Of a stretch of 32,667 bases of DNA, positions 7,618-14,499 are shown piece by piece (position 1 is the stretch's first letter; each line of letters begins with the position of its first letter). The notes beneath the pieces are model-generated. The model worked only from the letters and a program-made list of their open reading frames with translations. It was not told the DNA's origin and did no database searches. A program made the position numbers and the translations under genes. The stretch lies in assembly GCA_015521465.1 (NCBI GenBank), contig WAOD01000005.1:1-32667 (forward strand). The letters run 5' to 3'. This DNA is from DHVE2 group archaeon. GTDB lineage: Archaea; Thermoplasmatota; Thermoplasmata; Thermoplasmatales; Aciduliprofundaceae.

Positions 7618-8419
7618 CGACAGTAACCACAAAGAACAGGGTTTTTCCTGCAACTTCTCTGTTGAAGTTAATCCTGAAATGGTCTTTGTACACTGCATCA
7701 ATTAATCCGCCACTTGGTAGCAGTATCGGTATGCTTTTTATTATGTAGTGGAAGTATATCCTTCCATTTTTTATGCTTTCCACATGTATTATGAGCGATT
7801 GCGTCTTAAATGGCTGGTAATCCGCATTTACATCTGGATTGTTCTGTATGGTGACTATGTTCTTGGAAGGGTTCACGTAAAGAACTAGGACTTTCCACCC
7901 GTACATTTTATCTGTGTAAACTGAGTTTATGGTTGGATTTGCGTGTGCGAATCTCTGATAGAACTCGTTTATGGTTAGATTCTCTATTATTGAGACGCTC
8001 TGGTAATACGACTCGTTGGTTACTTTCTTCCATGAAAACGGATAACCCTCATTAGGTGGTACAACAATAGTCTTTGTTTCGTTTAGTTTCATTCCCTGTA
8101 CTCCCTTATCGAATCCTTTAATCATAGACCCAGATCCAACGGTGAATGTGAGTGGTTTGAAGTTTCCGGACCATTTGTATGTGAGCGTCTTCGGGTACGT
8201 AACATTATCGTTTGCAACTTCCTTAATATTCGTGTCAAATACTCTTCTCTCTCCTCCGTAATATATGTATCCGTAATATTTGACAGAAATCTTATCGCCT
8301 ATTTTTACCACAGGCACACTCTTACTTGGCCCGTTGGTGTATGCGAAATACTCGTAAGCTCCGACAGAGACCCCTACCATTATTAGGAGCAGCACTGTCG
8401 CATATACCCACAACTTCAT
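7595..8419 (-). CDS. Membrane-anchored FKBP-type peptidyl-prolyl cis-trans isomerase
   Basis: FKBPs speed proline isomerisation and act as folding helpers. Residues 5-24 form one transmembrane segment (signal anchor), so the catalytic part should be outside the membrane, helping exported proteins fold. The FKBP core reads VKIGDKISVKYYGYI, then FDTN, FTVGSGSMIKGFDKGVQGMKLNETKTIVVPPNEGYPF, matching the archaeal long-type FKBP with an inserted-in-flap domain. About 130 further residues follow, as in archaeal FKBP26/SlyD-like proteins. NxS/T sequons (NVT, NET, NES, NLT) suit an N-glycosylated extracellular protein. The ATG at 8419 is chosen because TTATATATC (8442-8450) lies 22 nt upstream; the frame also opens at 8437. 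The end overlaps the COG1325 gene by 23 nt. Confidence 0.92.
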   Translation of the reverse strand: MKLWVYATVLLLIMVGVSVGAYEYFAYTNGPSKSVPVVKIGDKISVKYYGYIYYGGERRVFDTNIKEVANDNVTYPKTLTYKWSGNFKPLTFTVGSGSMIKGFDKGVQGMKLNETKTIVVPPNEGYPFSWKKVTNESYYQSVSIIENLTINEFYQRFAHANPTINSVYTDKMYGWKVLVLYVNPSKNIVTIQNNPDVNADYQPFKTQSLIIHVESIKNGRIYFHYIIKSIPILLPSGGLIDAVYKDHFRINFNREVAGKTLFFVVTVVKIESSQ

Positions 8420-8441
8420 AATCCGGCGAATACTCACGTTA

Positions 8442-8450
8442 GATATATAA
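8442..8450 (-). promoter_or_regulatory. TATA-like box for the FKBP gene
   Basis: The reverse strand reads TTATATATC, 22 nt before the ATG at 8419, in the gap after the methyltransferase stop codon. Confidence 0.55.
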
Positions 8451-8451
8451 C

Positions 8452-8976
8452 TTACGCTTTTTTAAGCTGACAAACATATATCTCGTGGAAGGCAAGTTTT
8501 AGCGATGCTATTCTTGTGAATTTATATGGAAGAGATTTGATAAGGGGTATTCTGTTATGGGATGATAGAATAATATATATTTCTCCATTTTTTTTGAGAT
8601 GGCTATATGCCTCTTCTAAAAATTTCATTACTATTTCATCTCCGAAGTCTCCTCCACCTGCCCACTGCAAGTCCTTAATATTTTTTGAATCTCCTGGTAA
8701 ATATGGTGGATTAAATATAATTGTATCAAAGGTACCATTAACTTTCTCGAACAAATTGGACTTTTTGAAAATGATAGATACGCCCTCTTCTTCTGCTCTT
8801 TTTTTTGCGTAGTTTATTGCATCCTCATCAATGTCTACTGCAACCACCCTGCTCCCCCTTTTTGCACATTCTATTGCAATATACCCGCTGCCTGTTCCTA
8901 CCTCCAAAACATAATTGCCGCATTTTAAGTTATCAAGTAAAAGAAGCGTGTCTTCTGCAGGATAGTACACATCCAT
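8452..8976 (-). CDS. HemK-related N5-glutamine methyltransferase-like protein (archaeal Mtq2 type)
   Basis: A 174-residue class I SAM-dependent methyltransferase. It opens with VYYPAEDTLLLLDNL, then motif I LEVGTGSG (residues 24-31), the acidic VVAVDID ribose-binding strand, and the catalytic NPPYLPG (89-95) that marks HemK/PrmC/Mtq2 enzymes acting on glutamine or exocyclic amines. The length fits the archaeal HemK-related family, whose eukaryotic relative Mtq2 methylates release factor eRF1 with Trm112 as partner; aRF1 is thus a plausible substrate, by inference. The open frame continues to 9459 antisense to the next gene and is not real there. Its own TATA-like box is in the 9001-9011 stretch, 23-25 nt upstream. 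Confidence 0.9.
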   Translation of the reverse strand: MDVYYPAEDTLLLLDNLKCGNYVLEVGTGSGYIAIECAKRGSRVVAVDIDEDAINYAKKRAEEEGVSIIFKKSNLFEKVNGTFDTIIFNPPYLPGDSKNIKDLQWAGGGDFGDEIVMKFLEEAYSHLKKNGEIYIILSSHNRIPLIKSLPYKFTRIASLKLAFHEIYVCQLKKA

Positions 8977-9000
8977 GAAAAAAGTTATATGTATGTAGTA

Positions 9001-9011
9001 CATTATAATTT
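9001..9011. promoter_or_regulatory. Shared AT-rich promoter element between divergent genes
   Basis: CATTATAATTT can be read as a TATA-like box in both directions. On the reverse strand it lies about 24 nt before the methyltransferase ATG at 8976. On the forward strand it lies 12-20 nt before the ATG at 9023, a little close for the canonical leaderless distance. Confidence 0.35.
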
Positions 9012-9022
9012 CGGGGAGAAAT

Positions 9023-9607
9023 ATGCCCGAAGATAACATCATTGAAGAACTGGAGGAAATTTCGCAGTTAGTGGAAGAGTCAAGTGGAAGTGAGAAACCG
9101 GAAGATGTTAAGAAAGAGCTTGAAGAAATAGAAAAAATTGCTGCTTCTGCCGAAGATAAAAAAGATGAAAACAAAGGCTCTGTAGCTGCGTCTGCTCCGG
9201 TGGCTGCTGCAACTGCAAAGAAGACATCTGAAAAGAAGGAAGAAAAGAAGAGTAAAGGGGAGCAGAAAGCGGAGAAAGAGGAAAAGAAGAAAGAAGAGAA
9301 CAAGGAGGAGAAACCTTCAGAAAAGCAGTTAGAGGAAAAGAAATCAGAAGGGCAGAAACCGGAAGTAAAACCAGCTCCTGAGGTTAAGCAGATGAAATCC
9401 CCGGAAAAAGCGATCCACGGAAGCGGGTTCAAGTTCGGTGCAGGCTTATTGGTTATCATAGGGATAATTATCTACTCTGCGGCCTTCTACCTGCGCTGGG
9501 AAGGTTGGCACATAATATCTCATCCTCCGTCATCTGTGATTGCTCTCACCGGCACTTTGCTAATACTTGCTGGTGGAGAAGTGTACTACCGGGGCAAAGC
9601 AAGGTAA
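9023..9607 (+). CDS. Lys/Glu-rich low-complexity protein with two C-terminal membrane helices
   Basis: A 194-residue protein in two parts. Residues 1-130 are very rich in Lys, Glu, Ser and Ala, with a predicted helical start (NIIEELEEISQLVEE) and then a probably disordered or coiled-coil charged stretch. Residues about 134-155 and 165-187 are two transmembrane segments (FGAGLLVIIGIIIYSAAFYL and SSVIALTGTLLILAGGEVYY), joined by a short loop with WEGWH. The tail is likely cytoplasmic, with a membrane hairpin. The family is not recognised and similarity on the Lys/Glu part would be non-specific. The ATG at 9023 has GGGGAG 5 nt upstream. The stop overlaps the next small ORF as TAATG. Confidence 0.75.
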   Translation: MPEDNIIEELEEISQLVEESSGSEKPEDVKKELEEIEKIAASAEDKKDENKGSVAASAPVAAATAKKTSEKKEEKKSKGEQKAEKEEKKKEENKEEKPSEKQLEEKKSEGQKPEVKPAPEVKQMKSPEKAIHGSGFKFGAGLLVIIGIIIYSAAFYLRWEGWHIISHPPSSVIALTGTLLILAGGEVYYRGKAR

Positions 9608-9747
9608 TGTTGATTTATAAAGATGACATAATTTTCCACTCTTTTAAAATTTTTAGTTATTTCGAGGAGAATGAGATCAAGGATCCAAAATTATTGGTGA
9701 TGCGTGCTTTAAAAGAAATAGAAAATTTATGGGGTATTATCTCTTAA
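9607..9747 (+). CDS. Small hypothetical protein (46 aa), coupled to the preceding gene
   Basis: The ATG overlaps the preceding stop as TAATG, so reinitiation would couple the two. The product is 46 residues, soluble, with IIFHSFKIFSYFEENEI followed by a helix DPKLLVMRALKEIENLW. It ends at the TAA that forms TTAA with the convergent aif6 stop. No family is recognised; the arrangement and reasonable composition make it a candidate real gene, not more. Confidence 0.45.
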   Translation: MLIYKDDIIFHSFKIFSYFEENEIKDPKLLVMRALKEIENLWGIIS

Positions 9748-10406
9748 TCTATAATATCTAACCCGTTTTCAATCCTGTCTATCTCTACAGAGCTAGTGTT
9801 CTCACCTACAATGGCCCCGTAATCATTGGCAACCACTCCTGCTCCCACATACTTGCTTCCATAGTTGGCAGTGGTAAGATACACAGGCACACCGAATAGA
9901 TTCTTTAAGAAATTCACCTCGCTTTCCTTTGTCTCTGGATGCACGAGCATACCTTTGTTGGTGAGAACTGCAGCAGTGCCCACTGTCTTTATTCCTCCTA
10001 TTTTACCCTTGACCACTTCCACATCCAGAGCATCTTCTATCATTTTTACTGTTTCTCTGTCAAAGTCCACGTGAACCAGAGCAGCTTTATCGTTAGTTAT
10101 AATGTCGTTTCCCACGGCGTTGATTTTGTCTTCTATGAAAAGCACGTTTAGTTTATCTTTCAGAAATAAAATATCACGCTCATCTGCAAAGTTGGTTATT
10201 ATTGCACCCTTATTGTTCATGACCATCAAACTGCCTATTAAAGAGCTTCCATCCAGCATGGTCTCAAAAACATCAACACTTAGCGTTTTCTCAATTTTCC
10301 TTTTTTTATCTTGAGAGATGCCCTTGGGCACAATGGCAAATGAGTTGTTGACTGCAACATATACGCTAATATACGGGCTTCCAAAAATTGAGAGTTTGGA
10401 TATCAT
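9744..10406 (-). CDS. eif6: Translation initiation factor 6 (aIF6)
   Basis: aIF6 binds the large ribosomal subunit and stops premature joining with the small subunit. The 220 residues show the five-fold repeated pentein pattern of the family: SIFGSPYISVYVAVNNSFAIVP, GSLMVMNNKGAIITNFAD, NAVGNDIITNDKAALVH, TVGTAAVLTNKGMLVHP and VGAGVVANDYGAIVGENT. The length is normal. It begins 2 nt after the L31e stop and is the last gene of the S19e–PDCD5–L39e–L31e–aIF6 group. The L18a/LX, prefoldin and ftsY genes that often follow in other archaea are missing here; the strand converges on the small 46-aa ORF instead. Confidence 0.97.
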   Translation of the reverse strand: MISKLSIFGSPYISVYVAVNNSFAIVPKGISQDKKRKIEKTLSVDVFETMLDGSSLIGSLMVMNNKGAIITNFADERDILFLKDKLNVLFIEDKINAVGNDIITNDKAALVHVDFDRETVKMIEDALDVEVVKGKIGGIKTVGTAAVLTNKGMLVHPETKESEVNFLKNLFGVPVYLTTANYGSKYVGAGVVANDYGAIVGENTSSVEIDRIENGLDIID

Positions 10407-10408
10407 TA

Positions 10409-10672
10409 TTACTCGGGCATGAGAACCTCTACGCTTTCTTCCTCTTCAAACCTGACCGCTTTTACGGTTATTTTGCTCGGTGGTTTCTCTATCCCGCGTT
10501 TCCAAATCTCCTCGTTTACCCTGTTGTCAATCCACACGTTCTCTTCTGGAACGTTCATATGCCGTGCTACAAAATTACGCACCAGTTTCACAGCATAATT
10601 TGCTCGTCTGCTGCGAGATATGTTCTTGACCCTACCGAGTGGTATGTTGAAAATCATCTCTCTCTCTGCCAT
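10409..10672 (-). CDS. rpl31e: 50S ribosomal protein L31e
   Basis: L31e is a small protein at the large-subunit exit-tunnel region. The 87 residues show the family pattern: REMIFNIPLGRVKNISRSRRANYAVKLVRNFVARHM, then VWIDNRVNEEIWKRGIEKPPSKITVKAV. GAGGTGA lies just upstream of its ATG, in the 10-nt gap after L39e. Position between L39e and aIF6 agrees with the conserved archaeal order. Confidence 0.96.
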   Translation of the reverse strand: MAEREMIFNIPLGRVKNISRSRRANYAVKLVRNFVARHMNVPEENVWIDNRVNEEIWKRGIEKPPSKITVKAVRFEEEESVEVLMPE

Positions 10673-10682
10673 CTAAATCACC

Positions 10683-10838
10683 TCACACCTTTAGCTTGCT
10701 TCTGCGCCAGTTCCTTCTGTGCGGATGCATCTGGAATTTCCTCTGAGTGCGCATAACGACCCACGCAGGGACTCTCCTGTTCTGCTTTACTTTCTGCATC
10801 AAACGATACTTCCTTGCAACATGCTTGTTTCTCGACAT
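10683..10838 (-). CDS. rpl39e: 50S ribosomal protein L39e
   Basis: A 51-residue basic protein that lines the ribosomal exit tunnel. Reverse-strand translation begins [20 protein letters not shown] and goes on through [15 protein letters not shown] and [14 protein letters not shown], the typical L39e sequence with its Pro-Ala-Trp and Arg-Asn-Trp-Arg-Arg marks. It is easily overlooked because of its size. It begins 2 nt after the PDCD5-family stop and ends 10 nt before L31e, so it is cotranscribed. Confidence 0.96.
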   Translation of the reverse strand: MSRNKHVARKYRLMQKVKQNRRVPAWVVMRTQRKFQMHPHRRNWRRSKLKV

Positions 10839-10840
10839 GT

Positions 10841-11167
10841 TTATCGCCTCACAATTCTTATCTCCCTTTTTTGAGAGGTTAACCTTCTTAATATTTCTTT
10901 AAGTTCTCCATCACTAATTTTTTTGTAAACCCTACCACTCTGGGCAAGGAGTATTAGCTGGTTCTCAACAGCCTGAGCCAAATCTGGCCTGGCAAGCTTT
11001 AAATTGGCCAGGCGTTCGCGAGCATCAGGTTCGAGAATCTGCCTCAATATATTTTGCTTGGCAATTTCTTCCTCTTTTTTAATCTCCTCTTCTTCAGGAG
11101 CCTGTTGAGACATCAATTCCATCATTTTTCTTCGTTTTATCTCCTCAAGCTCCTTATCCTCACTCAT
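10841..11167 (-). CDS. PDCD5-family DNA/nucleic-acid-binding protein
   Basis: A 108-residue protein of the archaeal/eukaryotic PDCD5 (TFAR19) family. It has an N-terminal charged helix ([17 protein letters not shown]), an acidic linker, and the conserved triple-helix core [37 protein letters not shown], ending with [15 protein letters not shown]. Archaeal members bind DNA in vitro, and their place between S19e and L39e points to a ribosome- or translation-related role that is not settled. Six bases separate it from S19e. Confidence 0.95.
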   Translation of the reverse strand: MSEDKELEEIKRRKMMELMSQQAPEEEEIKKEEEIAKQNILRQILEPDARERLANLKLARPDLAQAVENQLILLAQSGRVYKKISDGELKEILRRLTSQKREIRIVRR

Positions 11168-11173
11168 ACTACA

Positions 11174-11626
11174 TCACTTCTCATATTTTTCAAGCTCTTT
11201 GTGCTCTACTACAAGTGAGTCCATGACCTTTTTTGCAATTCCATCCATGAACTTTTGGCCTTCGGGTGTTATTACCCTCCCACTTTTATCCTTCTTAACA
11301 TATCCAAGTGCTTCCAGCTGCTGTAGTGCTTTTCTTATCACCGAACGGCTACCTTTCCTTGCTTTGTACCTTTTTGAGCCGCGGTCTTCTTTTCCTCCAT
11401 AATGGGCTGCGAGCCTGGATGTGCCTATTGGTCCATATACGTAAATCTTTCTGAGTACTGAAGCCAAGCGAATATACCACCAGTCTTCCTGTTCTGGACC
11501 CCGCTCTTTATGTACGCCGGTGGTGACCCACATGGCCCACTCAGGTGGGGTGATCTCTTTCTCTTTAAGCGCATTTGCAGCCTCGTTAATTATCTTATCC
11601 GGTGGAACATCGTACACGGTGACCAT
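11174..11626 (-). CDS. rps19e: 30S ribosomal protein S19e
   Basis: S19e is a small-subunit head protein shared by archaea and eukaryotes. Family marks: VTVYDVPPDKIINEAANAL, PPEWAMWVTTGVHKERGPEQEDWWYIRLASVLRKIY, GPIGTSRLAAHYGG and the winged-helix end IRKALQQLEALGYVKK..GRVITPEGQKFMD. It is the first gene of the translation operon. The open frame reaches a TTG at 11638, but CTTATATAG (11655-11663) would start the transcript about 6 nt before the ATG at 11626, and MVTVYDVP is the usual amino end, so that start is preferred. Confidence 0.96.
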   Translation of the reverse strand: MVTVYDVPPDKIINEAANALKEKEITPPEWAMWVTTGVHKERGPEQEDWWYIRLASVLRKIYVYGPIGTSRLAAHYGGKEDRGSKRYKARKGSRSVIRKALQQLEALGYVKKDKSGRVITPEGQKFMDGIAKKVMDSLVVEHKELEKYEK

Positions 11627-11654
11627 ATCTATCGCCAACCGCCCTATACATTAC

Positions 11655-11663
11655 CTATATAAG
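11655..11663 (-). promoter_or_regulatory. TATA-like box for the S19e–aIF6 operon
   Basis: The reverse strand reads CTTATATAG, 28 nt before the ATG at 11626. This predicts a leader of only a few bases. Confidence 0.5.
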
Positions 11664-11667
11664 AGTT

Positions 11668-12117
11668 TTACTCCTTCCACGCTTCAATTTTCATACGGTT
11701 CATTGTTTTTCCGTTGAACCAGAACTCTCCTTTGAATTTGAGTTTATCTATAACCAATGGCAGCCAGTATCTATCATCTTCCCACATGTTGTTGTATGGT
11801 ATATTTTCTATGTTAAACCACTTGGGTATCGACTCATCGCTTTCCTGTGGCACACCGTCCAATTCCGCCCGAAAAACCCATACATGCCAGTCCACATCGC
11901 TTACATCGTAGAAGAAAAGCTCGCCAACTTGTTTTATATTCTTTATGTTAGCTCCCATTTCTTCCCTTGCCTCTCTTATGGCACATTCCTCTGGTGTTTC
12001 ACCCACCTCTATTTTTCCACCTACCCCGTTCCAGTATCCCATACCGTGACCCCTTTTCTTGTAGTGGAGCAATATTTTCCCATTTTCGATGATGTGCACT
12101 ATCACCGCCTGAATCAT
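11668..12117 (-). CDS. Nudix hydrolase (MutT/8-oxo-dGTPase-like)
   Basis: Nudix enzymes cleave nucleoside diphosphate-X compounds. The complete Nudix box GX5EX7REUXEEXGU lies at residues 34-56 (GKIEVGE, then REAREEMGA), so the metal site is intact. The flanks, IQAVIVHIIENGKILLHYKKRGHGMGYWNGVGG and WHVWVFRAELDGVPQESDES, resemble the MTH1/8-oxo-dGTP diphosphatase group, but the substrate cannot be fixed from sequence. At 149 aa it is a single domain. The transcript appears leaderless from GTTTAATAA. That promoter overlaps the dead 3' end of the antiporter pseudogene upstream. Confidence 0.93.
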   Translation of the reverse strand: MIQAVIVHIIENGKILLHYKKRGHGMGYWNGVGGKIEVGETPEECAIREAREEMGANIKNIKQVGELFFYDVSDVDWHVWVFRAELDGVPQESDESIPKWFNIENIPYNNMWEDDRYWLPLVIDKLKFKGEFWFNGKTMNRMKIEAWKE

Positions 12118-12137
12118 AGGGGAATAAAGGAAAGGGA

Positions 12138-12146
12138 TTATTAAAC
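12138..12146 (-). promoter_or_regulatory. TATA-like box for the Nudix gene
   Basis: The reverse strand reads GTTTAATAA, 20 nt before the ATG at 12117. It contains the TAA stop codon of the antiporter pseudogene. Confidence 0.45.
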
Positions 12147-13332
12147 CGTTGCCTCCCCCACCTTCTTAACTGCGTATTGCGTCCCCAAAGGAGAGACTAT
12201 CTGGAATATGGTCGTCGTGACGGCTATGGGGTAATAATTATCGCTTCTAAGTGAGACGAGTAGATCTCGTTAGCCGCATGCGCAGCTAAACCCACGGCTA
12301 CACCTGCTTGATTCAATAATACAATTCCCAAATACTTTTGGAGCTTCGTTTCTGCTTTATCTATTAGGGAGCCCATACCACAACCTATACTCTTTCCCAC
12401 TGTTCTTCAGATACTAAACTATAGCCACGGCCCAAAGTGCTTCGAGGTACTGAAAATTGATTTCCATTCCTATTGCTCCGAGGAAAAGGATGTAGATGTG
12501 ACATTATATTGTCTATAAAGCGATAACTGCTTAATCCGATGTCGCCGTTAAGATTTATCGAGGTCATGCCAATTGCCATTGTAGTTAGGATGTTGGAAAC
12601 ATGAACGGTGTGGGCCAATCCCCAGCCTATTAATGCTATGGCAATTCCAATCACCAATTGGAGGTCTGAGTTACCTCAACTTTTTTACTGGCGTAGCTGA
12701 AAGCGAGGCCAATTCCTCCCTCAAGGAGAAATGCTCCTAATATCGCCCTTGTGGCAGTAATTGCGGAAGTTACAATAGATACATGATAACCTAAAAGGCT
12801 CTTGGTCCATATTATTCAGATTACATAAATGATAATTCCAGCTGCGTCATTAAAGCCCACAACAGCAGTTGCCACGTCGGTAAGAATGCCATGCGATGAT
12901 AAAGAGCGAAAAACGGCTATTGTTCTAGCCAGCGCGGTGTCAGGGGCTAAAGAATCCGAGAGGGCGGATAGAGTCATATCTCCTGTGAATAGGTAAACAA
13001 AGAGCGTTACTGTAAAGGAAGTGGCGATAACTTCAACAGTGAGAATAATCATAACTTTTTTTGCTCATTTTCTTCAGGAAATTATAGGAGAAACTTAGAC
13101 CAACAATGTATCCTCCGAGGGCCAGTGTGACACCAGTAATGGTGGAAAAGAACGATTGGGGTGCTTTAAATCCTAAGATTGAGATGAGCAGTCCTGCAAA
13201 AAGATAGGCTAAAACTTCGGTGAGATGTATTTTTCTAAATATGAACCAAAAAAATAAGCCCAGTATGAGAATTAGCGAAACTATGAGATAAGAGCTCCCT
13301 TGCCCTGTTAAGATACCACTAATTGTTATCAT
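12141..13332 (-). pseudogene. Decayed cation/proton antiporter (CPA2/KefB-like)
   Basis: A 1.2-kb remnant of a monovalent cation:proton antiporter. Reading the reverse strand in shifting frames recovers an ordered antiporter. It starts ITISGILTGQGSSYLIV, then HLTEVLAYLFAGLLISILGF. A frameshift near 13040-13050 leads into SDSLAPDTALARTIAVF and LTDVATAVVGFNDAAGIIIYV, the ion-binding Asn/Asp-Asp region. An in-frame TGA follows at 12818-12816, after which TKSLLGYHVSIVTSAI and LEGGIGLAFSYASKK continue in the same frame. More shifts give LVIGIAIALIGWGLAH, LFLGAIGMEINFQYLEALW, a TAG, GKSIGCGMGSLIDKAETK, LNQAGVAVGLAAHAANEI, then a last shift to PIAVTTTTIFQIVSPLGTQY. At least four frameshifts and two stops rule out a working protein or a single sequencing error. 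Confidence 0.88.
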
Positions 13333-13400
13333 TGGGAGAAGGAAAATATATTGATTAACTTAAAACTTTTTAAAAATCTTAAAATGGTTAGAAAACCGAT

Positions 13401-13410
13401 AAATTATTAA
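13401..13410 (+). promoter_or_regulatory. TATA-like box for the SemiSWEET gene
   Basis: AAATTATTAA ends 23 nt before the ATG at 13434, again the leaderless distance. The 100 bp between the pseudogene start and this gene hold nothing else obvious. Confidence 0.5.
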
Positions 13411-13433
13411 TACCATGCGCCATTGAAAAGCTC

Positions 13434-13685
13434 ATGCTTGAAGATATATTGGGTTTCGCAGCGGGAACTTTGACCACGATAGCCTTCGTCCCTCAATTCC
13501 TAAAGGCATGGAAAACCAAGAGCACCAAGGATATTTCACTCTTCATGTTTCTCATTTTCACCATCGGTGTGGCGCTATGGCTCATTTACGGAATAATGAA
13601 ATTAGATTATCCTATTATCGCAGCAAACGCCATCACGGTGACCCTTGCCTCTATGATTTTAGCGATGAAAATTAAATACGGGTGA
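13434..13685 (+). CDS. SemiSWEET-type PQ-loop transporter
   Basis: An 83-residue three-helix membrane protein. The PQ motif (Pro20-Gln21 in AFVPQFLKAWKTKSTKDIS) and the later helix SLFMFLIFTIGVALWLIYGIMKLDYPI with the conserved Trp/Tyr-Gly match SemiSWEETs (MtN3/saliva family half-transporters), which dimerise to move sugars or similar small solutes. The length is normal for a SemiSWEET. It is monocistronic and followed 64 bp later by the zinc-ribbon/SPFH operon. The transported solute is unknown. Confidence 0.93.
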   Translation: MLEDILGFAAGTLTTIAFVPQFLKAWKTKSTKDISLFMFLIFTIGVALWLIYGIMKLDYPIIAANAITVTLASMILAMKIKYG

Positions 13686-13712
13686 CAAAATTCAGCGATT
13701 TTTAGGAAAAAG

Positions 13713-13720
13713 TTAAATAA
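13713..13720 (+). promoter_or_regulatory. TATA-like box for the zinc-ribbon/SPFH operon
   Basis: TTAAATAA lies 29 nt before the ATG at 13750, predicting a leader of some 5-8 nt. It is the only promoter-like element recognised ahead of the six-gene run, and the remaining gene junctions overlap or nearly abut. Confidence 0.45.
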
Positions 13721-13749
13721 AACACCCACATTAATGCATTGGGATAGCT

Positions 13750-14490
13750 ATGGTTACCATGAATTGTCCAAAGTGTGGGGCACCTTTTGAGTATGAGCCA
13801 GGAATGCGATTCAAAAAGTGCGATTATTGCGGAACAATGATATACATTGATAAAAGCCAAGTGATGTTTTACTACATAATTCCATTTACCATCGATTCAA
13901 AGCAGGTAATTCAGGTATTCAGGAGGTGGGCTTCGGGGCCTAAAATGGAAAAAGGCTTGGAAAATTCCCGTATAAAAAATGTGAAGGCAATGTACTTTCC
14001 GGTGTATCGCTTTGTACGGGATGTTGATGGAAAAGAAGAAGTTATGGTGAAACCCGCAAAGACCACCTTGTTGCCTGGATTAAGTAATTTGAAGATACCT
14101 CCTGGAGATATGAAGATATTTGATTCTTCTTTTAAAGTTGGAAACGTGAATGTTATTCATCCAGACTTGACCATGGATACCTACCAGAAAAATTTGCCTG
14201 GAATTGGGAAAGAGCAGGAAATAGTTTATTTCCCTATTTATGAGATAAGATACGAGTTTCAGGGTAAGGAGTACAGTGTGGTCGTGGATGGTTCTGCAGG
14301 AGAGATTTTTACATCGTATTATCCTCCAAGGTCATCGGTGCCATACCTGTCTATTGCTATGCTAACGTTCTTTTTAACAGCTGTTGGTGCGGCGGTAGGA
14401 ACAATGGTTTCGGCTTCCGGGTGGCTCCTAACTATCGGGGGCTTATTAGCGGGAATTGGAGGTGGTTATTATATTGCAAAAAAGTACTGA
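13750..14490 (+). CDS. Zinc-ribbon protein with C-terminal membrane hairpin (operon gene 1)
   Basis: A 246-residue protein. Residues 6-27 form a zinc ribbon with CPKC and CDYC. A soluble domain with mixed strands follows (about 40-190), including AMYFPVYRFVRDVDGKEEV and IVYFPIYEIRYEFQGKEYSVVVDGSAGEIF. The second of these, a strand pair with VDG-x-x-G, also occurs in the next gene (YYPVWIIRYDYKGKMYFLTVDGVTGRV), so the two are paralogues. Residues about 198-219 and 224-242 are two membrane helices. The ribbon and domain are probably cytosolic. Function is unknown. The layout resembles bacterial YdjG-type zinc-ribbon membrane proteins linked to SPFH proteins. Start is the ATG at 13750; a second ATG three codons on is possible. 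Confidence 0.82.
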   Translation: MVTMNCPKCGAPFEYEPGMRFKKCDYCGTMIYIDKSQVMFYYIIPFTIDSKQVIQVFRRWASGPKMEKGLENSRIKNVKAMYFPVYRFVRDVDGKEEVMVKPAKTTLLPGLSNLKIPPGDMKIFDSSFKVGNVNVIHPDLTMDTYQKNLPGIGKEQEIVYFPIYEIRYEFQGKEYSVVVDGSAGEIFTSYYPPRSSVPYLSIAMLTFFLTAVGAAVGTMVSASGWLLTIGGLLAGIGGGYYIAKKY

Positions 14491-14499
14491 GGTGGTTTT

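Noticed and set aside
8977-9459. Extension of the methyltransferase frame into a Ser/Phe-rich stretch
   Set aside because: It is the antisense of the Lys/Glu-rich gene; the methyltransferase family begins at the ATG at 8976.
13033-13052. Programmed frameshift in the antiporter
   Set aside because: Several additional shifts and stop codons follow, so simple decay explains it better.
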